Of a stretch of 64,000 bases of DNA, positions 55,591 to 64,000 are shown piece by piece. Made by a program: the position numbers and the translations under genes. Origin of the DNA: Saccharina japonica (Eukaryota; Sar; Phaeophyceae; Laminariales; Laminariaceae); the NCBI GenBank assembly GCA_008828725.1, contig MEHQ01004461.1, positions 605,681 to 669,680 on the forward strand. Direction: 5' to 3'. Positions within the stretch are counted from its first letter, which is position 1, and each line of letters starts with the position of its first letter. The notes under the pieces were generated by a model. It was given only the letters and a program-made list of their open reading frames with translations, searched no databases and was not told the origin of the DNA.

Positions 55591-57004
55591 ATATATATAT
55601 ATGCTCGTAGATACATAGTTGAAAGCATGAACCCTTTTCTCGAATGTACCAAGTAAGATGTACCAGTGTACAGCAGTATCGTACACAGTTCGAATATGTA
55701 ATACTAGGGAATAATCAAACCTACCCGCCGCCACGGCGGTAGGCCCACACACAGCATGCAGTGAAGCAATATGATTTTCACTTATTGTATACACCTGCTT
55801 GGTTACTGGCTGTACGTCGTAGGGCTACACGCTATAATATTCTTGTGTGGTTTATCTTGCTCTGATATATATCGTGCTGGTGCTGGCATATATATATATA
55901 CAGGCTGCGTACACAAGTTGTGTGTGTGTGTTCTACACAATAATCCGTTATTTCCACGTACATGCCCGTCATCGACATCCAGCCAACGAACGATATACAC
56001 GTGTATCAGCGTGCCAGGTATGTACGGGGTCTTACATGTTTATCGGATTATTTATAACCGTCGACATCCAGCATCTATCAGACTGGCTGACGATGGCACA
56101 TGATTGATGATTGATTGCATTGCATCACCATCCATCCATTGCATGATAATAATAAAATATATGGGACATAGTATATACATACCATACACATATATACACA
56201 CATGCTATTGTTATGACACTAATTACTAATAAACCGCGAAAAAGATGGTCCGTGGCCACAGGGCAGGCTCCAAAAAACACACAAAAAAAAAAAGCCCTGG
56301 AGGGGTGGAACAAGAATGCATGAATGCATGCTCCAGGGGAAAAATAAAGGGCAGCGGCCAAAAACAGGTACATCTGGTCCGTTCGGGGCCAAAAACAGGT
56401 ACATACTAAAATCAAGTTTTAAACGCACCCCACGAACCTGCCGTTCCTTGCAACGCAAAGTAGAGTTTTTTCATGTTCTTCGTGCTCGCCCGGTGGCTAC
56501 GTATACGAGTAGCTGGTATTAATAGTACGAGGAACGAACGCCTGCTGCTGTATTCTCCCTTCTCAGCTTGCGACACCCCTGGTATTCCAAGTCAACCACA
56601 ATCCCGAAGGGGAGCCTTCCATCTCGTATTATTTCGGCGGAGGTGTGCAGGCAGATATATATGTGTCTCGCTCGAGTGGCGTGTGGTGCGAGGTGCGAAG
56701 GGAGGAGGGGGTCTCCGCGTACGTCGGCATTTGTATAGGGAGCATAGGGTGGAACTATGAAGGGCTTAAAAACGACAAAAAAAAGTGAAAGTCAAGCAGA
56801 GTAGACAAAATCAGGTATACCTGGGCTTTAAAGAGAGGCAAAAACAGGTACAACGAGTTTTTGACCAATGGCAGGGCACGTAGAGTGAGTTTTTTACTTG
56901 TGTTTAAGTACGTACCTGTTTTTGGCCGCAAACGGACCAGGTATACCTTTTTTTGGCCTCTGCCCAAAAATAAACTGCAGCAGACATTAATTAGCAGTTA
57001 TACT
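55591..57004. other. Intergenic with small repeats
   Basis: GGCCAAAAACAGGTACAT-type units at about 56358, 56390 and 56826 and inverted near 56920. A DR1 copy is at 56463-56608. No gene is supported. Confidence 0.5.
56463..56608 (-). repeat. Dispersed repeat DR1 copy, inverted
   Basis: GCTCGCCCGGTGGCTACGTA, GAGGAACGAACGCCTGCTG and AAGTCAACCACAATCCCGAA are the reverse complement of the unit at 20992-21225. Confidence 0.75.
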
Positions 57005-57150
57005 AGAGGTGTTACCCTTTTGCCAATTACCCGGGTACTCGCGAGTATTACCCGGCTTGCTAATACCCGTCACGGGTACGAGTAACACTTCATACTCGCC
57101 GAGTATTTGGGCCCCGGGTACCCGGGTACCCGGGTACCCGGGTACTCGTT
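57005..57150. repeat. CCCGGGTA palindromic tandem stretch
   Basis: Starts AGAGGTGTTACCC and runs through GGGTACTCGCGAGTATTACC into repeated GGGTACCCGGGTACCCGGGT. An inverted relative lies at 59290-59460. Confidence 0.85.
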
Positions 57151-57724
57151 GGTTTACGTTGGAAACTCCGGGGATGACACCTTATCATCCCCTAAATCAC
57201 GTCCCCTGGGCAGTATCTCGTACATAGTCTCCACAAAACCCTTTTCAAAATGAAAATGCTGTCTCACAATGCTGGTACAAGAAAATCAGGATTTATGGGC
57301 GAGGTACCTCGCCCATAATAGATAGTATAGCTGTCGCTAGGAACTCGCGCAGTAGGATATTAGTAACTGTCGTCAATTTGTGTGCATTGGTGGGGGGAAA
57401 ACATGCAAAGACGTCGACGACGTGCCCTCTGCCCTCCCTTCAGGCGGTACACGCGCATGATGGTGCAGGCTACGGCAATGAGGATCTGCTCCACTTGCGT
57501 GAGACCCTGGAGTTCTAGAGGAGCATTCCCCGGGTCCATGTCATTGGCGTTGCAGAAAGCCTTTGTCGCTTTTCTATTTCGTTGGTAGCGTTAACAGCTG
57601 CTCGATGAAAATCAATACACAGGAGCAAAAGCAGCAGTTGAAATTAAGTTTTCCTGTGTAGTTACTATCAATTTTCCTGTACGTCGCATATTCTGTAGTA
57701 CGTTTACTACAGATATTACCCTAA

Positions 57725-58455
57725 CCCGAAGTCTTGGTTTTGTAAAGGAATAAAAAATTACTTCGTTTTTGTATGATGGGTTTTAAATGATTTGGTTTTT
57801 GTATACGGGGTTGAAAATTACTTGGTTTTAGCATTGGTGATGAAATGACTTGTTTTTTGTAAGGTGGGTTGGATATGACTTGGTTTTAGTGTCAATAATG
57901 AAAATGACCTGTTTTTTGTATGGTGGTGCTGAAATGACTCGGGTTTTGTATGGTGGGTCTGAAATGACTTGATATTGTATGGGGGGTCTGGATTGACTTG
58001 ATTTTGTTAAAGGGGGTCTGAAATGACTTGAATTTTATGGGGGGTCTGAAATGACTTGAAATTGAATGGGAGGTCTGGATTGACTTGATTTTTGGTATGG
58101 TGGGTCTGAAATTACTTGAATTTGTATGGGAGGTCTGAAATTACTTGGTCTTTGTATTGGGTTGGCAATGACTCGGCTTTTGTATAGTGGGTCTGGAAAT
58201 GACTCGGCTTTTGTTAGAGGGGTCTGAAGTTACTTGACATTGTATGGGGGCCTAAAATGACTTGATTTTTTTGTGGTGGGTTTGAAAGGACTTGAAATTG
58301 TATCGGGCGTCTAAAATGACTTGGCTTTTGTATTGTGGTTCTGAAATGACTTCAAATTGTATGGGGGTCTGGATTGACATGAAATTGTATGGTGGGTCTG
58401 AACTGACTTGATTTTTGTATGGCGGGTCTGGAATGACTTGATTTTTGTATAGGGG
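57725..58455. repeat. Minisatellite, about 24 units of roughly 30 bp
   Basis: Unit GGGTCTGAAATGACTTGATT, TTTGTATGGT, with substitutions and one- to three-base indels. It ends where a tRNA-like repeat begins. Confidence 0.93.
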
Positions 58456-58790
58456 GTCAGCAACTTGTCAACGCAAGAGTCCGGGGTTCGAGACCAGTGT
58501 ACGACTCCCTGCTTATTTTTTTGTAAGAGTACGAGTATATGCAACGTAGTAAACAGATACAATTATGAGAGTTGCAGTACGTCTACTGTATAAATAAAGC
58601 AAACATGGAGGCATACAGAACTTGTACGAGTAGAGTAACAGGTGGCGCAGTGACTTGTCAACACAAGAGTCCGGGGTTCGAGACCCGTGTATGACTCCTA
58701 ACTTTCTTATTTTTAAGTTAGAGTACAACGTAGTAGACAGATAAAATTCTGAGAAATTGATGAAAAGTGCGAAAAAAAGTAGCAGACAAA
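58456..58790 (+). mobile_element. Two tandem tRNA-headed SINE-C copies
   Basis: Heads at about 58456-58510 and 58638-58698 share AACTTGTCAACGCAAGAGTC / GACTTGTCAACACAAGAGTC, CGGGGTTCGAGACC (B-box) and GACTCC. The second keeps an A-box-like TGGCGCAGTGA. Each head is followed by CTTATTTTT..GTTAGAGTAC.. and GTAGTAGACAGATAAAAT-type body. Confidence 0.7.
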
Positions 58791-59289
58791 ATAAAAAGCT
58801 GAGAATTTGATGAAAAGTGCAGACAAAATCAATAGTTTAGTCAAGTAAGAAAACGGCCATGGCTATTTTGCGAGAGGTCCCTATGCTATCACAAGAGACT
58901 TGGTCAAAAATTGAAACTCGCATCAATAAATACCAATTCCCTCATATGCTCTGTTTTACGAGCCTGTCAAGGTTGATTTCGATTTGTTTTTGTGGATCGA
59001 TAACTACCACCGAGGAACATATATTCCAGGTTAAATTTTGACTGTGAGCAAAACCCAACTCTTAAAAACAACAAAGTACTAAAAAAAAAATCATTCTCAT
59101 CGGAAAGGCAATTCTCGAATTAGGAAAATCGGTTGTTACATGCAATTCGGTGCTTTTGTGGCGCGTAGTTTGTTGTTTTGTTGGTATGGTTGTATGAAAA
59201 TCATTGTGGCACAGGGTTGGTGTGCCGAATGTTGTAGAACAACCTTCTTCGAGTCTACCCGTTGCAGCGTTGAGGACCAAACATGATAC
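58791..59289. other. No recognisable feature
   Basis: Short frames only. Confidence 0.4.
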
Positions 59290-59460
59290 ATAATGTGCCG
59301 GGTACCCGGGTACCCGGTTGTTAGACGGGTACCCGGCTGTTAAACGGGTACCCGGGTACCCGCCCAAAATGGACGTATATACTCGCGAGTACCCGGGTAT
59401 TTTTTTCTGATTTAAGACGGTACCCGTTTAGGGCGGGTACTCGTCGGGTAACACCTCTAA
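59290..59460. repeat. CCCGGGTA palindromic stretch, inverted relative of 57005-57150
   Basis: GGGTACCCGGGTACCCGG units, ACTCGCGAGTACCCGGGTAT, and the end GGGTAACACCTCTAA, which mirrors the start of the 57-kb copy. Confidence 0.85.
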
Positions 59461-59464
59461 GTTA

Positions 59465-59746
59465 GACGCATGCTAGGGTAGAGGTGCACCATTTTTGCCT
59501 TCTGAGGGTGGCGACTTGAGGAGCTCTATACTAATAGTAAGTCAAAAACTGATTTGGAGAAAAAAAGATGCTACATGATGTGACATCCCACAGGCTCCAT
59601 GTATACAATGACACATATTGCAACACGAAACTGAAATGCCGACGAGTTTGGGTTAAGGAGGCTTTACTACTTTACTAGGTCATTCAGAAAACGATTTAAG
59701 CCAAAAAAAGGTATACCTCTACTCTACCTCTACCGTAGCACGCGTC
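59465..59746 (-). mobile_element. GACGC-ended TIR element, 282 bp
   Basis: GACGCATGCTAGGGTAGAGG ... CTACCGTAGCACGCGTC with a perfect GTTA duplication (59461-59464 and 59747-59750). Interior in reverse orientation. The only copy seen right of the gene. Confidence 0.92.
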
Positions 59747-59839
59747 GTTAGTACACAATATACAAAGTACAACGAAGTACCGTACGATATACTCGTATAG
59801 TATGTATATAACTATACAATGTACATCACTAACTGCGTT

Positions 59840-59978
59840 GGGGGGGGTACTCATTTGCTGCTTGCCTTGTCATTTTGAACCATTGAAGGGGGGGGGGGGG
59901 GGGGCGTACTCCATCTGTTGCTTGCCTTAGTTCATTTGACCATGACACGCGACCCCTTTCGAGAAGGGGGGGGGGGGG
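59840..59978 (-). mobile_element. Two head-to-tail C-tail elements, subfamily B
   Basis: G-runs at 59840-59847, 59888-59904 and 59966-59978 separate GTACTCATTTGCTGCTTGCC and GTACTCCATCTGTTGCTTGC units, the latter ending CCCCTTTCGAGAA. Confidence 0.8.
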
Positions 59979-60132
59979 ATAAGAAAAGTAAGAGAAGGGA
60001 TAAGGGCGGGGGTTATTGTTATAGCGAGTGCACTACTCGTACTATGTATCTTTCGACCTTTGGCACTTGTATTGCTACGTACATAGCTACTCGTGTAGTA
60101 CACTATAGTATCGACTTTTTCTTCTACTTCTC

Positions 60133-60222
60133 ACAGTCTGTGACCACACTGCACATACTTTTTATCTCTCTAGGATTAGTAATCAGGACAGAAATCAGGA
60201 CAGACACTGGGTGTACTCGATG
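60133..60222 (+). repeat. Dispersed repeat DR2 copy joined to a SINE head
   Basis: GTCTGTGACCACACTG, CTCTCTAGGATTAGTAATCA, GGACAGACACTGGGTGTACT. Confidence 0.65.
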
Positions 60223-60554
60223 GCCCCCGTGGTTCAGCAGGTAACTACGAAGCCTTTTGAGTTGGAAGTCGAGAGGGTTCGAGTCTCTGTACGACGGAGA
60301 TTTTTATTCTCAAATGACACCAACTGTCGTGAGCGCGTGTTATATATTATAGCGTGGGTGAGCACAATTCGACGAGAGTTGACGAGGGAAGAAAGTGCTA
60401 AAATCTTCTCGCGATAAAAATGCAAGGCAAAAACCGTAGTGGGGAGGTACTGTAGGAGAAGAGCCTACTTAGTGACCCCGGATCTGAGTTACGACTAAAG
60501 AGGGAGAGAGAAAAGAACGGCGAAGATAATACATGGGATGGACAAGAAAAAAAT
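60221..60554 (+). mobile_element. SINE-A, full length with a different tRNA-like head
   Basis: The head has A-box TGGTTCAGCAGG and B-box GGTTCGAGTCT with a pairing T-stem, but the acceptor ends do not pair. The family body and end GGGATGGACAAGAAAAAAA follow. The head sequence is unlike the 41-kb copy while the body is the same. Confidence 0.85.
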
Positions 60555-61050
60555 GTAGTCGGGTAGTACGTAAAGAGAACGGGTTTAAAGTTTAAAGTTT
60601 TAGGTGAAGACAACACACATTGACTGTAAAATGCAACGGGAAAAAGAGTAGGAGGAGGAGGAGCGTTTTGCACATACAAAGTATAATTCATCTTCTTCTG
60701 TATGCGGACCACGCACGTAGATATATGACACATGACACATGACACATGTTATTCAGTATTCATACGCAGTATAAACTGTCTTATATGTGCATATATATGT
60801 GCATATATAGTATATACTATAGCTAGTGGTGATGTGGTGGTATTAAATAGTGATGTGGTGATCACATGGTTGACGGCATGGCAGCTGGTGCAGAGTGCAG
60901 AGGTCTTGTGGTTTCTATAGGAAACCATCAAACATAAAGCAGTCGTCGGGCTTCAACCACACGTATGATATATCGATGATAGCCTATTATAATAATATCA
61001 TCATATAATAACACATGAAAATGAAGACATATACATATCATATATATATG

Positions 61051-61208
61051 CTTGAATGCAAGGCACGTATACCGTACGCGTAGTGGGGAGAGGGGAGAAG
61101 AGCCTACTTAGTGACCCCGGATCTGAGTTACGACTAAAGAGGGAGAGAAAATTCGAACGAAGAAGGGCAAAGATAATAAATATTATGGACAAAAAAGAAA
61201 AGAAAAAG
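61051..61208 (+). mobile_element. SINE-A, 5'-truncated
   Basis: ATGCAAGGCACGTATACCGT, GAAGAGCCTACTTAGTGACC, TTATGGACAAAAAAGAAAAG. Confidence 0.83.
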
Positions 61209-63181
61209 TAGCGATTTTTTAATAGCAGCGCATATTCTAAAAAAAATAAAAAAAAGGAAAATAATTCGATTCATTTCCCGGCGTTTTTACGCGGGTGGCT
61301 GTAGCTTTAAAGATTTTTGCGTTTTTTCCCCATCGAGGTGCCCTCAGCAACGCCGCCACCACGAGCGCTATAAGTTGGATGCCCAGCGTGTTAATAGCCG
61401 CACCCAAAAGAAAACATCAAGAGCTATCCATAATATATTTCAACTCGGCTCAACCCATCGGGGTGCATGAGATATCAAGCAAAGGGTACAAGGAATCTTC
61501 TTCGTCGCTGCTGAAAGCAACACAACACGTGCATCGTACAAAAACTACATTAAAAAATCGATCTGGCAGTGTCCGCAGTGTCCCCGATGCCGAACTATGA
61601 AGTCATACAGCAAGTGTTTTTATTTCCCTTGCTTCCCAGGTGCCTCTTTTTAAGGTGCCACTCGACGCCCGTTCGATCGCGGGGAGGGCACTCACCCCAC
61701 CACAGTAGCAGCAGCAACAGCAGCAAGCAGCACCAGCAGCCTCAAGCTCACTAGGCTTGAGGATGTTGTCATCGTCGTTTTTGTTTGCCTCGTCTGTTTT
61801 GCTCGTACTTGTGCTCATTTTTACGTACGAGTAGTCGTATGATACCTCGAGTACTCACCACACACAGCTCACGGGGCCTTACTTTTCAACTCTGGTGGTG
61901 TACATGGCAAGCCCTGGTCATACTCGTCAGGGGCTGCCTCCATCTGGAGCAGCTTTCTGCGTGCACACTGCTGCGAGCTGCGGGGGCGGGGCTGGCCTCG
62001 TCCAAAAAACGACTCGTACCGACGAAACTCTCAAGATGCCCCTGATCCCTTTTTGTTGGTGATCCAGGCGTATGAAACCCTACTTGAATCAAGTCAAATC
62101 AATGCGACACGAAAACCGACGGCGGTTAAAAAGAGCGACACGTTTTCCGACGGCGTGGGTGAACACAAAAAAATCGCCGAAAAAGTGCTTGCTATAATAA
62201 TAATATAATACTCGTAATCGTGCTGCTCATGTTAGATATGAGTAAGATAAGATAAGACCATACACGAAGAGCCCGTCTGGTTGACTATGCCTGCCATCTA
62301 CTCAACCCATCACTTCCCGTCAACCACTGTAGTATCATGTATCATATCTTGCACGTATTAGAATTTAGCAGAATTTAGGATTTCTATTCTACATGACGAG
62401 CTTCACCATTTCAATGACGAGTTTCGTCAATAACGTTGTTTCAAATGTCAAATCACAAATCACCCATTTTGATGCTCGCAATAAGGTGAAATCTGACCCA
62501 ATATCTAACGTAAAATTCCCAAATATCAGACCAAGATCCGAAGTGTTAGCAGTCCGCTATGATGATGATGAGGATGACGGAAGTGGGCCAGGCCCGGGGG
62601 GGGCTAAATGCGAGGACACTCGAAACAGCCATGCCGGGTGTTACTAGCTGCAGCGGCAGCGGTAGCGGCGGCGGTGGTGCTAGAAGAGGATATCCAGGTG
62701 CGGATTTATTCGATCGAGCGAAATGACGCGTAAAATGTTGTGAAAAAACGGAAAGCGAAGACAAAAAGATAAAAACGGGGAGGGGGGGGGGGTATTCTTT
62801 TCTGCGATGCCCGGTATATACGCGTGTAGGATGCAGGTATTCAGCCAGGGGTGTGTACAGAAAGCAGAGTGTTATGTACGTGTGTTTATGTGCCGAAATT
62901 GCATTGATTGTAACATTGGTACCAGGTATATACCACCACAGAGTTTGTGTCTCTCTAGACTCTAGGATGAAGAATCAGCACCGACACTGCGTGTGTTGGC
63001 TGCTCGACGGGTACAAATGACAGTTTACGCACGCAGTGTAACAATAGTAGCACTATTTGTAGTGGGTATCGTGCGTCTCGAAGGTAGTTGCCGAGCTAAA
63101 ACAACGGAGCGAAAAGACGAAGCGAAAGAAGCGGAATTGGAACGGGGGTGTACGTACTTCTTTTAGTTTTTTTTTCTTGCA
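61209..63181. other. No supported gene
   Basis: CAG-rich stretch at about 61705-61740, DR2 copy at 62938-63005 and a G-run at about 62780-62791. An 84-codon + frame at 62393 has no recognisable domain. Confidence 0.45.
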
Positions 63182-63226
63182 TGGCCGTAGTCGTATGACC
63201 ATGTTCGGGACGGGGGGTGGGGGGGT
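63182..63226 (-). mobile_element. C-tail element fragment
   Basis: CATGGCCGTAGTCGTATGAC, CATGTTCGGGACGGGG followed by a G-rich tract. Confidence 0.5.
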
Positions 63227-63904
63227 GTAAATCGAACAATTACTGTTAACATGGTTACTTCCACTGAGTAAAAATGGTGAATAATGAACAATCGTTTTTT
63301 GTGTTTCTGGTCATTTTTCGCGATTGTCACCTATTTTTGACAAACGCTGCATATTGACGGATGGCGCATAAATAAAATGGTAATTGCATACCAGGTACAT
63401 ATATATACCAGGTAATAACAAGAATTCGTGCATAGATTTCCCTTTTGGTTTTGGTTTCCACACGTATTGATTTTTTGTTCCGGGCAATGCTGATGCTTAT
63501 GAGCGATCAACGTTGAGGCTCATGCCTTACATCATATTCGGATGGCAACAAACCCCTATTATACTATGATATATATACGTAAGTAATTGTCATGGTATTC
63601 ATGATATCCCCGTTTCCCCTGTATTGTTGTGGAGGCGGTATTATATTTATATATTCCTCTGAGAAGAGGAATACTTGCCCTCCTGCTCAACACTTCTGGA
63701 GAGGCAAGGAACCACTAATAATATGAACCAAACACGTGTGCGTGCGAGTGATTGAGAGTAACCAGAGTGAACCTTCACACAATGTAAACACTAGTCGCAC
63801 CATCGAGGGGACAAATATCACGCAGAAGTGCACAGCAAAAGCGGCAGATTTTCGGTGTAATAATACCAGAGTACTGTTTTTATTGTGCTATTATATGACT
63901 TACC
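63227..63904. other. No recognisable feature
   Basis: AT-rich, with several TACCWGGTA and TATATA words. Confidence 0.4.
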
Positions 63905-63955
63905 CCCAGGCTGGGCAATCGATCCATCCCGCCGTAGCTCAGTAGCACGAAGTGT
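63905..63955 (+). mobile_element. tRNA-headed SINE-B fragment
   Basis: CCAGGCTGGGCAATCGATCC, then the A-box-like GTAGCTCAGTAGCA. Leader and A-box are in the same arrangement as 46830-46925. It runs toward the window edge. Confidence 0.6.
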
Positions 63956-64000
63956 ACGAGGTACCTGGTGGGTACTACAGTAGTTAATCCCTCCAACATA

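Noticed and set aside
57725-58455. CRISPR-like array
   Set aside because: Units follow one another directly with no unique spacers, and there are no cas genes in a eukaryotic context.
60221-60292. tRNA gene on the plus strand
   Set aside because: The T-arm pairs, but no acceptor stem can be formed. It is the head of SINE-A.
62393-62647. Possible small gene (84 codons)
   Set aside because: No recognisable domain, no splice context and low-complexity acidic and glycine-rich ends; not supported.

Overview
The window is nuclear DNA of a eukaryote with a large, repeat-laden genome. It has one clear multi-exon gene with GT-AG introns up to 3.1 kb long, GC-rich exons in AT-richer introns, LTR-retroelement fossils, tRNA-headed SINEs and many small inverted-repeat transposons. 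A large-genome alga (stramenopile or haptophyte type) would fit, but nothing here fixes the lineage. I see no bacterial operon, rRNA gene or CRISPR array.

The one gene I can reconstruct with confidence is on the + strand at 24309-38431. It has ten exons joined in frame and encodes a 519-residue RGG-rich protein of the Stm1/SERBP1/HABP4 family, which are ribosome-dormancy and mRNA-binding factors. Its introns make up about 89% of its length. They hold tandem duplications, several of which overlap splice junctions, an inverted pair of small TIR elements, a 157-bp-arm hairpin that encodes a cysteine-rich peptide on both arms, and a run of alternating poly(G) and poly(C).

Left of the gene (1-24 kb): GATA and GAT microsatellites come first, then many copies of a small TIR element with 4-bp target duplications (2.1-16.8 kb), often nested. 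One copy has grown two internal 10-bp tandem arrays. A broken Ty3/gypsy-type retroelement fossil lies on the minus strand at about 13.4-19.4 kb. It has integrase zinc-binding, RNase H, reverse transcriptase and protease remnants, and a NADAR-like domain in the gag-side position. An 80-90 bp minisatellite follows at 19.8-20.9 kb.

Right of the gene (38.4-64 kb): I recognise no intact gene. The region is a mosaic of SINEs, very short elements with poly(C) tails, a foldback element, a broken copia-like fragment at about 46 kb, a 30-bp minisatellite at 57.7-58.5 kb and many dispersed repeats.

The most unusual signals are: (1) tiny dispersed elements ending in poly(C), one with a 10-bp target duplication; (2) 37 perfectly phased TATAAA-type 10-mers inside a TIR element; (3) tandem duplications across splice junctions of the SERBP1-like gene; (4) a NADAR-like domain in a retroelement fossil; (5) strong enrichment of the palindromic word TACCWGGTA.
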